The translations under genes and the position numbers were made by a program. Below, piece by piece: positions 1 through 5,974 of a stretch of 13,054 nt of DNA (positions are counted from its first letter, which is position 1; every line of letters begins with the position of its first letter). The notes below the pieces were generated by a model. It was given only the letters and a program-made list of their open reading frames with translations. It was not told where the DNA came from and searched no databases. The stretch covers positions 1,935 to 14,988 of the forward strand of contig DHKK01000065.1 in NCBI GenBank assembly GCA_002404795.1, in the 5' to 3' direction. This DNA is from Clostridiales bacterium UBA4696. GTDB lineage: Bacteria; Bacillota; Clostridia; Oscillospirales; Oscillospiraceae.

Positions 1-312
1 TACTGCTATGACGCCGTCCTCTGGGCCGTCCAGACCGGCGTGGCAAAGGGCACGAGCCAGACCACCTTCTCCCCGGATGCTCCCTGCACCCGCGGCCAGA
101 TCGTGACCTTCCTCTACCGTGCGGCAGGCTCGCCCTCCGGCTACGGCAACAGCGGCTACACGGACGTTCCCGAGACCAGCTACTGCGCCGCCCCCGTCGC
201 CTGGGCCGTCGCCCTCCGCGTCACCAGCGGCACCAGCGCCCTCACCTTCTCCCCGGATGCCCTCTGCACCCGCGCCCAGATCGTGACCTTCCTCTATCGC
301 GCGAACGCGTAA
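1..312 (+). CDS. S-layer homology (SLH) domain protein, C-terminal fragment
   Basis: The reading frame is open from base 1 to a TAA at 310-312, so only the last 103 residues of a larger exported protein are present. They contain the end of one SLH repeat and one complete repeat. Each has the family signature of an Ala-Val-x-Trp-Ala-Val helix, a G-T-S-x-x-T-F-S-P-D turn, then C-T-R-x-Q-I-V-T-F-L-Y-R. SLH domains usually anchor proteins to pyruvylated secondary cell-wall polymer, so this is probably a cell-surface protein tethered by its C-terminus. The protein stops right after the last repeat (ending R-A-N-A), as is common for C-terminal SLH triplets. The enzymatic or adhesive part lies upstream of the window and cannot be named. 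A hairpin terminator follows 12 bases later. Confidence 0.9.
   Translation, partial: YCYDAVLWAVQTGVAKGTSQTTFSPDAPCTRGQIVTFLYRAAGSPSGYGNSGYTDVPETSYCAAPVAWAVALRVTSGTSALTFSPDALCTRAQIVTFLYRANA
61..300 (+). repeat. Two near-identical 60-bp copies, 180-bp period, in SLH repeats
   Basis: Bases 61-120 and 241-300 align without gaps at an offset of exactly 180 bases, with 53 of 60 positions identical by my count. They encode the same half of two consecutive SLH repeats, giving a 60-residue period. The DNA similarity exceeds what protein constraint alone needs, since several synonymous third positions are kept. This suggests fairly recent duplication or gene conversion between repeats. Confidence 0.8.
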
Positions 313-324
313 ATCAAGACCAAT

Positions 325-351
325 GCCCGGCTCCCCGATAGGGAGCCGGGC
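325..351 (+). terminator. Hairpin terminator after the SLH gene
   Basis: A perfect 11-bp inverted repeat (GCCCGGCTCCC at 325-335 and its complement at 341-351) encloses the 5-base loop CGATA, starting 12 bases after the stop codon. The tail after the stem (GTTCTATGCCTT) is only moderately T-rich, so this is a strong stem with a weak U-tract. Confidence 0.7.
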
Positions 352-360
352 GTTCTATGC

Positions 361-556
361 CTTCCCCTCATAGGGGAAGCCATTGGGGGTGCGCAGCAAA
401 GCCTCCCCTTCCAGGGGAGGTGGCTCGGCGGAGCCGAGACGGAGAGGTTGTTTCGAATTTGCGACGACCTCTCAGTCAGCCTTCGGCTGCCAGCTCCCCT
501 GAGAGGGGAGCCTTTTCCGCTGCGGCGGGGTCCACCCCTCAGGCCCTTGACAAGGG
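361..556. repeat. Cluster of short stem-loops, probable interspersed non-coding repeat
   Basis: This is most of the gene-free stretch 313-626. It contains at least six perfect stem-loops. Those at 361-368/372-379, 402-409/413-420 and 493-500/504-511 are 8-bp stems built on C-T-C-C-C-C-T or close variants. Shorter ones lie at 424-429/433-438, 477-481/485-489 and 544-548/552-556. All six have 3-base loops. A longer arm pair, GAGAGGTTGT (442-451) and ACGACCTCTC (464-473), folds as a 10-bp stem with one G-T pair. The arrangement resembles REP/MITE-like intergenic elements that I recall from gut clostridia; this is from memory and unverified. No transposase is present. The short open frames here read through the palindromes, have low-complexity products and are not credible genes. 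Confidence 0.65.
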
Positions 557-582
557 GAGCCTCTGGGGTATGTCCGCGCACG

Positions 583-613
583 AAAAAAGAGCAGGCCTTT
601 CGGCTTGCTCTTT
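583..613 (-). terminator. Rho-independent terminator of rpmB
   Basis: Read on the minus strand, AGAGCA-A-GCC, the loop GAAA, and GGC-C-TGCTCT form a stem with one internal mismatch, followed directly by a run of six T. It sits just past the rpmB stop codon and is a classic intrinsic terminator. Confidence 0.88.
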
Positions 614-626
614 CGGCTTGTTCTGA

Positions 627-815
627 TCAGATCGCGCGCTCAACCTTGTTGGAACGCAGGCATCTTGTACAGACATACACATGGCGCGGAGTACCGTCAA
701 CGATTGCCTTGACACGTTTGACGTTGGGCTTCCATGCACGGTTCGCACGTCTGTGAGAATGGGAGACCTTGATACCGAATGTTACGCCCTTGCCGCAGAT
801 ATCGCATTTTGCCAT
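627..815 (-). CDS. rpmB: Large ribosomal subunit protein bL28
   Basis: A 62-residue protein starting M-A-K-C-D-I-C-G-K-G, the usual bL28 N-terminus, with the conserved S-H-S-H-R-R-A-N-R-x-W-K-P-N core. bL28 is a component of the 50S subunit near the E site and contacts 23S rRNA. The two C-x-x-C pairs (C4/C7 and C49/C52) mark the zinc-binding 'C+' form. The start is the ATG at 815 because AAGGAGG lies 8 bases upstream. A GTG three codons further up is in frame but overlaps that ribosome binding site. The gene is monocistronic, with its own promoter and terminator, and is transcribed divergently from hprK. Length and motifs match the family. Confidence 0.96.
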   Translation of the reverse strand: MAKCDICGKGVTFGIKVSHSHRRANRAWKPNVKRVKAIVDGTPRHVYVCTRCLRSNKVERAI

Positions 816-823
816 CAGCTGCA

Positions 824-830
824 CCTCCTT
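824..830 (-). promoter_or_regulatory. Ribosome binding site of rpmB
   Basis: AAGGAGG on the minus strand lies 8 bases before the ATG at 815. It excludes the in-frame GTG at 824, which would lie inside the site. Confidence 0.85.
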
Positions 831-846
831 GCCGCTTGGAAATCAG

Positions 847-862
847 TTTGAAGCGCTACAAA
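847..862. promoter_or_regulatory. Operator-like palindrome with CG centre (LacI-family or cre-like)
   Basis: TTTGAAGCGCTACAAA is a 16-bp palindrome with one mismatched pair and a central CG, the layout typical of LacI/GalR-family operators. It matches 8 of the 10 fixed positions of the cre consensus TGNAANCGNTNNCA. It lies just downstream of the rpmB -10, roughly +7 to +22 of the predicted transcript. A bound repressor there could block rpmB. A stem-loop in the rpmB leader (arms GCGCT and AGCGC at 853-857/862-866) partly overlaps it. Function is inferred from sequence alone. Confidence 0.4.
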
Positions 863-874
863 GCGCCGACAAAT

Positions 875-903
875 ATATTAGCAGATACGGTTGGAAATTG
901 CAA
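875..903 (-). promoter_or_regulatory. Sigma-A promoter of rpmB
   Basis: On the minus strand, TTGCAA (898-903) and TAATAT (875-880) are separated by exactly 17 bases. Transcription should start near 868, giving a leader of about 50 bases before the rpmB start. Confidence 0.75.
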
Positions 904-907
904 GCAC

Positions 908-939
908 TTTTTTCGGAAAAATTCGAAAAATTCAAAAAA
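908..939. other. A/T-tract segment between divergent promoters
   Basis: A T6 run (908-913) is followed by A5 (917-921), A5 (926-930) and A6 (934-939), spaced 8-9 bases apart, in an otherwise GC-rich window. This could bend DNA or act as an UP-like element upstream of the hprK promoter. The spacing is a little short of true helical phasing. Confidence 0.45.
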
Positions 940-943
940 TCCG

Positions 944-961
944 ACAGGGGAATTTCCCTGT
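944..961. promoter_or_regulatory. 18-bp palindrome abutting the hprK -35
   Basis: ACAGGGGAATTTCCCTGT is palindromic at 8 of 9 base pairs (the exception is G950/T955). It ends on the first base of the hprK -35 hexamer. It has no T-tract and lies before the promoter, so it is more likely a regulator binding site than a terminator. The binding protein is unknown. Confidence 0.4.
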
Positions 962-989
962 TGCGAAATGCGGGCAAAGCGGGTATAAT
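961..989 (+). promoter_or_regulatory. Sigma-A promoter of hprK
   Basis: TTGCGA (961-966) and a perfect TATAAT (984-989) are separated by 17 bases. The predicted transcript starts near 996, about 20 bases before the hprK ATG. Confidence 0.85.
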
Positions 990-1016
990 CAGAATACTAT
1001 CATACGAGGTGATCGC

Positions 1017-1958
1017 ATGGCAAATACCTATACCGTCCTGCTATCCGAGCTGGTTTCGGAATTCAATCTTGATTTTTTCTACAAGTCCACGGACTTTGAC
1101 AAGATCCGCGTGACTGTTGACGATATCAGCCGCCCGGGCCTGCATCTGGCCGGTTTTTTTGACCACTATGAGCCGATGCGCGTCTACGTCTGCGGCACGG
1201 TGGAGACCGCCTACCTGCAGAAGCTCTCGCCGGAGGAGCGGATCATCATTTTTGACCACTTCCTGTCCTACAAGTGCCCGGCACTGATCTTCGCCCGCGG
1301 CTTCCGTCCGATGCCGGAATGCCTGGAGATGGCGAAAAAATACGACGTGACCGTGCTCGGCACGAAGGACACGACGTCCTACATCGTCTCGAGCCTGATC
1401 ACCTATCTCAAGAGCGCTTTGGCTCCCCGCGTGACCCGCCACGGCGTGCTGGTCGAGATTTACGGCGAGGGCATCCTCATCAACGGCGACAGCGGCATCG
1501 GCAAGAGCGAGACGGCCATCGAGCTCGTCAAGCGCGGCCACCGCCTGATCGCGGATGACGCGGTCGAGATCAAAAAGGTCTCGCCGCACGAGCTGGTCGG
1601 CTCCGCACCGCCTGTACTCAAGCACTATATCGAGCTGCGCGGCATCGGCGTTATCAACGTCGCAAAGCTGTTCGGCATGGGCGCGGTCAAGGAAAGCTCC
1701 AACATCGACCTCATCATCAACATGGTCCCGTGGCGCGACGGCGAAGCCTATGACCGTCTCGGCATGGAGACGCAGTACACCGAGATCCTCGACGTGAAGG
1801 TCCCGTCCATCACGGTCCCGATCACCCCAGGACGAAATCTCGCCGTGATCTTTGAGGTCGCCGCCATGAATAACCGCCAGAAGCGCATGGGCTACAACGC
1901 CGCAGTGGAATTCACCGAGCAGATGAGCAAATACTTTACCTCCCGAAACGACGACTGA
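1017..1958 (+). CDS. hprK: HPr kinase/phosphorylase
   Basis: Bifunctional cytosolic enzyme that phosphorylates HPr on Ser46 using ATP or pyrophosphate and removes the phosphate again. It thereby controls CcpA-type catabolite repression and sugar uptake in low-GC Gram-positives. The 313-residue product has the usual length. An N-terminal domain (about 1-130) precedes the catalytic core: H142, Walker A G-D-S-G-I-G-K-S (157-164), the acidic pair D180-D181, the family signature E-L-R-G-I-G-V-I-N (207-215), and R247. By my recollection these match the Lactobacillus casei active-site residues at a constant offset of two. The ATG at 1017 is chosen because GAGGTG lies just upstream and the promoter at 961-989 would start transcription downstream of an alternative in-frame ATG at 891. 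It diverges from rpmB and converges on the LacI-family gene. In many clostridia hprK directly precedes murB; here an inverted regulator gene separates them. Confidence 0.96.
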   Translation: MANTYTVLLSELVSEFNLDFFYKSTDFDKIRVTVDDISRPGLHLAGFFDHYEPMRVYVCGTVETAYLQKLSPEERIIIFDHFLSYKCPALIFARGFRPMPECLEMAKKYDVTVLGTKDTTSYIVSSLITYLKSALAPRVTRHGVLVEIYGEGILINGDSGIGKSETAIELVKRGHRLIADDAVEIKKVSPHELVGSAPPVLKHYIELRGIGVINVAKLFGMGAVKESSNIDLIINMVPWRDGEAYDRLGMETQYTEILDVKVPSITVPITPGRNLAVIFEVAAMNNRQKRMGYNAAVEFTEQMSKYFTSRNDD

Positions 1959-1975
1959 CAACATACCGCATAAAC

Positions 1976-2004
1976 AAAAAGCCCCCGGTCTCCGGGAGCT
2001 TTTT
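1976..2004. terminator. Bidirectional terminator between hprK and the LacI-family gene
   Basis: AAAAAGCCCCCGG, loop TCT, then CCGGGAGCTTTTT gives an 8-bp GC-rich stem flanked by A5 and T5. There is one C-A mismatch on the plus strand, which becomes a G-U pair in the minus-strand transcript. It lies between two convergent stop codons and can serve both. Confidence 0.9.
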
Positions 2005-2010
2005 GATCGT

Positions 2011-3006
2011 TTATCGGCTGCTTTCCCGCAGCTCCAGATGCACCGGGATGCGGATGAGCGTCTGCTGCGGCGCTTCGCCGCGGATGCAGGCGAGCAGCCG
2101 GTCGACGGCGAGATCGGTCTCCAATTTCTTGTCGGCGGAGACGGAGGACAGGGGGAAGGGCAGGCGGATGTGCGAAAGGATATCGTCAAAGCCGATGAGC
2201 CGGACGTCCTGCGGGATCCGGATGCTGCGCCCCTGCAGGCAGCAGGCGGCATCCAGTGCCAAGAGGTCACTGAAGGCAAAAATACCGTCCGGGCAGCCAT
2301 ATTGGTCCAGATAACCGCCCAGTGCCGGTTCCAGATCCGCGCCGCCCGGCGCGGTGCGCAGCAGGTGCGGCGTGAGGCCTGCTTCGCCGAGCGCGCGGCG
2401 GAAGCCGCTTTCACGCTCGCGGGCGGAGGAGATGGAGTCCGGCACGTTGAGCATCAGAATATGCCGGCAGCCGGCCTGCGCGAGCTGCTGTCCGGCCAGA
2501 TATCCGCCGTGCTCGTCGTCCCAGATTACGGCCGGAAGATCGTCATAGCAGCGGCCGAACAGGACGTACGGCGTCCGGCAGCCTTCCAGCAGGTCGATGG
2601 CCGCGCGGCTTTTCTGGCACGGGCAGAGCAGCACGCCGTCGACGCTGCTGCGCACGGCATTTTTGACCGCGTCCAGCTCATACTGCGCGGTCTCGTCGGT
2701 GTTCATGACGATGACCTGGTAGCCGAGCGTACGGAACGCGAGCTCGAACGCGTGCAGCTGGATGGAAAAGCGCAGGTTGGAGGTATCGCCGACGATGATG
2801 GCGATGGTCCGGCTGCTGCCGGAGCGCAGAGAACCGGCCAGCGCGTTGTGCACATAGCCAAGCTCCTTCGCCGCAGCGCGGATGGCGGCTTTTGTCTCCT
2901 CACGCAGCTTCGGCGAGCCGCGCAGCGCCTGTGAGACGGTATTGACGGTGAAGCCGGTCTTTTCCGCGATATCCTTCAGCGTGACGCGGCGGTCATCTAT
3001 CGGCAT
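2011..3006 (-). CDS. LacI/GalR-family transcriptional regulator
   Basis: A 331-residue DNA-binding protein. Residues 9-28 (V-T-L-K-D-I-A-E-K-T-G-F-T-V-N-T-V-S) form the typical N-terminal helix-turn-helix. The hinge region is around 51-63 (Y-V-H-N-A-L-A-G-S-L-R-S-G), and a periplasmic-binding-protein-like effector domain runs from about 66 to the end, including G-I-F-A-F-S-D and I-G-F-D-D-I motifs. The family normally represses sugar-use genes and is released by a small ligand. Gly58 replaces the Arg common in the hinge A-R-x-L motif. The ligand cannot be told from sequence, and I see nothing that identifies it as CcpA. The ATG at 3006 has AAAGGAG 7 bases upstream and its own promoter; the frame stays open far beyond it, but antisense to murB and rapZ. 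It is divergent from murB with no metabolic partner beside it. Confidence 0.93.
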   Translation of the reverse strand: MPIDDRRVTLKDIAEKTGFTVNTVSQALRGSPKLREETKAAIRAAAKELGYVHNALAGSLRSGSSRTIAIIVGDTSNLRFSIQLHAFELAFRTLGYQVIVMNTDETAQYELDAVKNAVRSSVDGVLLCPCQKSRAAIDLLEGCRTPYVLFGRCYDDLPAVIWDDEHGGYLAGQQLAQAGCRHILMLNVPDSISSARERESGFRRALGEAGLTPHLLRTAPGGADLEPALGGYLDQYGCPDGIFAFSDLLALDAACCLQGRSIRIPQDVRLIGFDDILSHIRLPFPLSSVSADKKLETDLAVDRLLACIRGEAPQQTLIRIPVHLELRESSR

Positions 3007-3036
3007 GGCTACGCTCCTTTCGTTTCGGTCTGCTTC

Positions 3037-3065
3037 ATTATACCTGCGGCGGAAAAGAAAGTCAA
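3037..3065 (-). promoter_or_regulatory. Sigma-A promoter of the LacI-family gene
   Basis: On the minus strand, TTGACT (3060-3065) and a perfect TATAAT (3037-3042) are 17 bases apart. Transcription should start near 3030, giving a short leader that contains the AAAGGAG site. Confidence 0.88.
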
Positions 3066-3075
3066 ACCAATGCCA

Positions 3076-3092
3076 AGGATCCGCCGGTTCCT
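3076..3092. promoter_or_regulatory. 17-bp quasi-palindrome between divergent lacI and murB promoters
   Basis: AGGATCCGCCGGTTCCT pairs at 7 of 8 positions around a central C. It lies between the -35 of the LacI-family gene and the predicted -35 region of murB, a natural place for an operator. Its odd symmetry is not typical of LacI operators, so the cognate regulator is open. Confidence 0.25.
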
Positions 3093-3093
3093 C

Positions 3094-3122
3094 TTTTATT
3101 TTTACGCGGAGTGTGATATGAT
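3094..3122 (+). promoter_or_regulatory. Probable extended -10 promoter of the murB cluster
   Basis: TGATATGAT (3114-3122) is an extended -10 with hexamer TATGAT. The -35 position (TTTTAT at 3094-3099) is poor, as is common with extended -10 promoters. A start near 3129 leaves room for the ribosome binding site at 3141. Confidence 0.55.
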
Positions 3123-3150
3123 GATAAAAACTATCCACCCGGAGGCGTTT

Positions 3151-4062
3151 ATGTGGGCTTCTGAACTTCAACTGCAAAACATCGCGCGGACCTGCGCGGG
3201 GCTGGACCTGCGGACGCAGGAGCCGCTCAGCCGTCACACCTCGTTCCGCACCGGCGGCCCGGCCGCGCTGATGGCGTTCCCCAAAACGCCGGAGGAGCTG
3301 CAGCTGCTTCTGCGCAGCGCCGCGGCGGAGGGCGTCGAGCCTTATCTGCTCGGCGCGGGGACGAACGTTCTGGCGCCGGACGCGGGGCTGCAGGCGCTGG
3401 TCATCTGCCTGAAGGACGCGCTGACCGGGATCCGGCCGGAAGGGCAGACCGGGCTTCAGGTCTTCGCAGGTGAAAGCCTGGCCCGGACGGCGGTCTTCGC
3501 AAAAAATCACGCGCTGACCGGCCTGGAATTCGCGCACGGCATTCCCGGGACGCTCGGCGGCGGCGTGTATATGAACGCGGGCGCCTACGGCGGGGAAATG
3601 AAGCAGGTCGTGACCGGCGTGACGATCTTCCGCATGGACGGGACCGAGCAGACGCTGAGCGCCGAGGCTTCCGCCTTCGGCTACCGCACGAGCGTCTATC
3701 AGACGCTGCCGTGCGTGATCGTGCGCGCGTCTTTGCAGCTGCAGCCCGGCGACCCGGATACGATCGCGCAGACGATGCGCGCGCTGATGGAAAAGCGCAA
3801 AGCCTCGCAGCCGCTGGAGCTGCCGTCCGCCGGAAGCACGTTCAAGCGCCCGGTTGGGTACTTCGCCGGCCCGCTCATCGAGCAGGCTGGGCTCAAGGGG
3901 CAGGGGATCGGCGGCGCGGCGGTGTCGGAAAAGCACGCCGGGTTCGTCGTCAACCGCGGCGGCGCCACCACGGACGATATCCGCAGAACGATGGAACTCG
4001 TGCAGACGCGCGTGCTGGAGACCTCCGGCGTGCAGCTCGAGCCCGAGGTCCGCATCTGGTAA
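3151..4062 (+). CDS. murB: UDP-N-acetylenolpyruvoylglucosamine reductase
   Basis: Cytosolic flavoenzyme that reduces UDP-GlcNAc-enolpyruvate to UDP-MurNAc with NADPH, the second committed step of peptidoglycan precursor synthesis. The 303-residue length fits type II MurB. FAD-binding motifs are visible in order: R-H-T-S-F-R-T-G-G-P (28-37), L-G-A-G-T-N-V-L (68-75) and H-G-I-P-G-T-L-G-G-G-V-Y-M-N-A-G-A-Y-G-G (129-148). The F-G-Y-R-T-S motif (177-182), the proton-donor serine in S-A-G-S-T-F-K-R-P (S229), and the C-terminal glutamate of L-E-P-E-V-R (E299) complete the active site. The ATG at 3151 is chosen for GGAGG five bases upstream. In-frame ATGs at 3070, 3118 and 3121 lie at or before the predicted promoter. 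It is the first gene of a tight five-gene cluster, with rapZ 12 bases downstream. Confidence 0.96.
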   Translation: MWASELQLQNIARTCAGLDLRTQEPLSRHTSFRTGGPAALMAFPKTPEELQLLLRSAAAEGVEPYLLGAGTNVLAPDAGLQALVICLKDALTGIRPEGQTGLQVFAGESLARTAVFAKNHALTGLEFAHGIPGTLGGGVYMNAGAYGGEMKQVVTGVTIFRMDGTEQTLSAEASAFGYRTSVYQTLPCVIVRASLQLQPGDPDTIAQTMRALMEKRKASQPLELPSAGSTFKRPVGYFAGPLIEQAGLKGQGIGGAAVSEKHAGFVVNRGGATTDDIRRTMELVQTRVLETSGVQLEPEVRIW

Positions 4063-4074
4063 AAGGAGAGAGAT

Positions 4075-4935
4075 ATGCAGTTTGTTATCATTTCCGGCAT
4101 GTCCGGCGCGGGCAAGAGCAAGGCTGCGTCCGACCTTGAGGATCTCGGCTTTTACTGCGTCGACAATATGCCGGCGGAGATGATCCCGCAGTTTGCCCAG
4201 CTGTGTCTGGCGACGAAGGGCCGGTATGAAAAGGTCGCGCTCGTGACCGACGTACGGGCCAGCATGACCTTCGACGCCCTGTTTCAGGCGCTGCAGAAGC
4301 TCGATGAGATGCATCTGCAGTATTCCATCTATTATATCGAGGCCTCGACCGAGGTCATCATCAAGCGCTATAAAGAGACGCGCCGCCTGCACCCACTCAT
4401 GAAAGACGGCTCGACGCTGGCGGACGCCATCGGGCGGGAGCGCGAGCTCCTTGCGCCCGTGCGCAACCGGGCCAGCGCCATCATCGATACCTCCATTCTC
4501 TCCACCGGCAAGCTGCGCGGGATCCTGATCGATCTGGTCGCGGGTGGGATGCGGGAGCATTCGATGGACGTGCGCGTCGTCTCCTTCGGGTTCAAATACG
4601 GGCTGCCGCTCGAGGCCGATCTGGTCTTCGATGTCCGCTTCCTGCCGAATCCCTATTATATCCCGGAGCTCAAGCATCAGACCGGGCTGGACGAGCCTGT
4701 GCGGAATTTCGTCTTCAAATATCAGCAGACGCTGGACTTTACGGCTAAGGTCGAGGACCTGCTGTCGTTCCTGCTGCCCAATTATCTCGACGAGGGAAAG
4801 ACGGACCTCGTCATCGCCGTCGGCTGCACCGGCGGCAAGCACCGGAGCGTCTGCATCGCAAAAGAGCTGTATGAATTCGTCTCGAAAAAGGGCTACGCCG
4901 CCACGCTCAGCCACCGCGATATGGGCAGAAGGTAA
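4075..4935 (+). CDS. rapZ: RNase adapter / nucleotide-binding protein RapZ (YvcJ family)
   Basis: A 286-residue cytosolic P-loop protein. In E. coli RapZ senses glucosamine-6-phosphate and directs RNase E to the small RNA GlmZ. The Bacillus homologue YvcJ binds and hydrolyses nucleotides and its role is less clear, so the E. coli mechanism should not be assumed here. Walker A is G-M-S-G-A-G-K-S at 8-15. Other family hallmarks are G-F-Y-C-V-D-N-M-P (25-33), R-R-x-H-P-L (103-108), D-V-R-F-L-P-N-P-Y-Y (186-195) and the C-terminal G-C-T-G-G-K-H-R-S-V (250-259) that forms the conserved ligand/RNA-binding part. A ribosome binding site (AAAGGAG) starts immediately after the murB stop. Together with yvcK and whiA it forms the conserved Firmicutes trio. 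Confidence 0.96.
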   Translation: MQFVIISGMSGAGKSKAASDLEDLGFYCVDNMPAEMIPQFAQLCLATKGRYEKVALVTDVRASMTFDALFQALQKLDEMHLQYSIYYIEASTEVIIKRYKETRRLHPLMKDGSTLADAIGRERELLAPVRNRASAIIDTSILSTGKLRGILIDLVAGGMREHSMDVRVVSFGFKYGLPLEADLVFDVRFLPNPYYIPELKHQTGLDEPVRNFVFKYQQTLDFTAKVEDLLSFLLPNYLDEGKTDLVIAVGCTGGKHRSVCIAKELYEFVSKKGYAATLSHRDMGRR

Positions 4936-4940
4936 GCGCG

Positions 4941-5951
4941 ATGGCAGAACTGACCGAACAGATCCGGCTCTACGAGCCCCACCGCAGGCAGCCGCGCATC
5001 GCGGCCATCGGCGGCGGGCACGGCCTGTCCGCCATGCTGCGGGGCCTGAAGACCTACACGAAGAATATCACCGCCATCGTCACCGTCGCCGACGACGGCG
5101 GCGGCTCCGGCATGCTGCGCGAGGATCTGGGGATGCTGCCGCCGGGCGATATCCGCAACTGCATCATGGCGCTGGCCAATACCGAGCCCACTATGCAGCA
5201 GCTGCTCAACTACCGCTTTACCGACGGCTCTCTGGCAGGGCAGAGCTTCGGCAATCTGTTCCTGGCGGCCATGAACGGGATATCCGGCTCGTTTGATGAG
5301 GCGGTCCACCGGATGGGGGATGTTCTGGCCATCACCGGCCGGGTGCTGCCCGTGACCAATCAGGATGTGCGGCTGGAGGCGGAATTTCACGACGGCAGCT
5401 GCGTGCTCGGTGAGAGCAAGATCTTCTACGCGAAAAAGATCAACAATTCCCGCATCCGTAAGGTCCGGCTGGTCCCGGAGCGTCCGGCGGCCCTGCCGGA
5501 GAGCGTGCAGGCCATCCGCGATGCCGATATCGTCGTGATCGGGCCGGGGAGCCTCTATACGAGCATCATCCCGAATTTCCTTGTCAGCGGCATCTCCGAC
5601 GCCGTCCGCCAGAGCAGGGCCTGCAAGATCTACGCACTGAACATCATGACCCAGGACGGCGAGACCGACGGCTACGATGCCGACGATCATGTCCGCGCCA
5701 TTCTTGAGCATGCCGGCCCCGGCGTCATCGACGTCTGCATCGCAAACAGCACGCCGGTCCCGCCGGAGATCATGGAGCCGTACGCGAAAGAGGGCGTGGC
5801 CCAGCTCGAGCTGAACCGCGCGGATATCGAGCAGCTGGGCATTGCCGTGCGCACGTTCCCGCTGCTGGAGCCGGGACGGTATATCCGACATAATTCCGAC
5901 GCGCTCGCGCGCGCGATCCTGTCCGTGTGGCAGGAATTCAGAAAGAAATAA
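4941..5951 (+). CDS. yvcK: Gluconeogenesis factor YvcK (CofD/UPF0052 family)
   Basis: A 336-residue cytosolic protein. In Bacillus, YvcK is needed for growth on gluconeogenic carbon sources, affects cell shape and binds UDP-sugars such as UDP-GlcNAc. The N-terminal Rossmann-like part carries I-G-G-G-H-G-L-S (23-30), the D-D-G-G-G-S-G-x-L-R loop (51-60) and P-P-G-D-I-R-N-C (67-74). Later conserved blocks are G-P-G-S-L-Y-T-S-I-I-P-N-F-L-V (201-215) and N-I-M-T-Q-D-G-E-T-D-G-Y (234-245). The gene starts five bases after the rapZ stop; its modest ribosome binding site (AGAAGGT) lies within the last rapZ codons, so translation is probably coupled. The family is shared with CofD of F420 synthesis, but the rapZ-whiA neighbourhood and the lack of other F420 genes in the window support YvcK. 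Confidence 0.95.
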   Translation: MAELTEQIRLYEPHRRQPRIAAIGGGHGLSAMLRGLKTYTKNITAIVTVADDGGGSGMLREDLGMLPPGDIRNCIMALANTEPTMQQLLNYRFTDGSLAGQSFGNLFLAAMNGISGSFDEAVHRMGDVLAITGRVLPVTNQDVRLEAEFHDGSCVLGESKIFYAKKINNSRIRKVRLVPERPAALPESVQAIRDADIVVIGPGSLYTSIIPNFLVSGISDAVRQSRACKIYALNIMTQDGETDGYDADDHVRAILEHAGPGVIDVCIANSTPVPPEIMEPYAKEGVAQLELNRADIEQLGIAVRTFPLLEPGRYIRHNSDALARAILSVWQEFRKK

Positions 5952-5974
5952 CCTCAGAAAGGAACGGCGCTGTC

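Noticed and set aside
357..756. Several short overlapping frames on both strands in the repeat region
   Set aside because: They read through the stem-loop repeats and terminators, give Pro/Arg/Ser-rich products with no family resemblance, and overlap rpmB antisense.
944..961. Palindrome upstream of hprK as a transcription terminator
   Set aside because: No T-tract follows on either strand, and the nearest upstream gene on either strand is transcribed away from it.
891..1016. Upstream in-frame start adding 42 residues to HprK
   Set aside because: The extension covers the A-tract DNA and the hprK promoter itself, so it would lie before the transcript start; the internal ATG has a good ribosome binding site.
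1041..2010. Minus-strand frame opposite hprK continuing from the regulator region
   Set aside because: It runs through the bidirectional terminator and is the antisense shadow of hprK; the encoded sequence has no domain features.
3007..4914. Long minus-strand open frame extending upstream of the LacI-family start, antisense to murB and rapZ
   Set aside because: It arises from GC-rich third positions of the plus-strand genes. The product is low-complexity, rich in Arg, Ala, His and Gln, with no motifs. The true start at 3006 has its own ribosome binding site and promoter.
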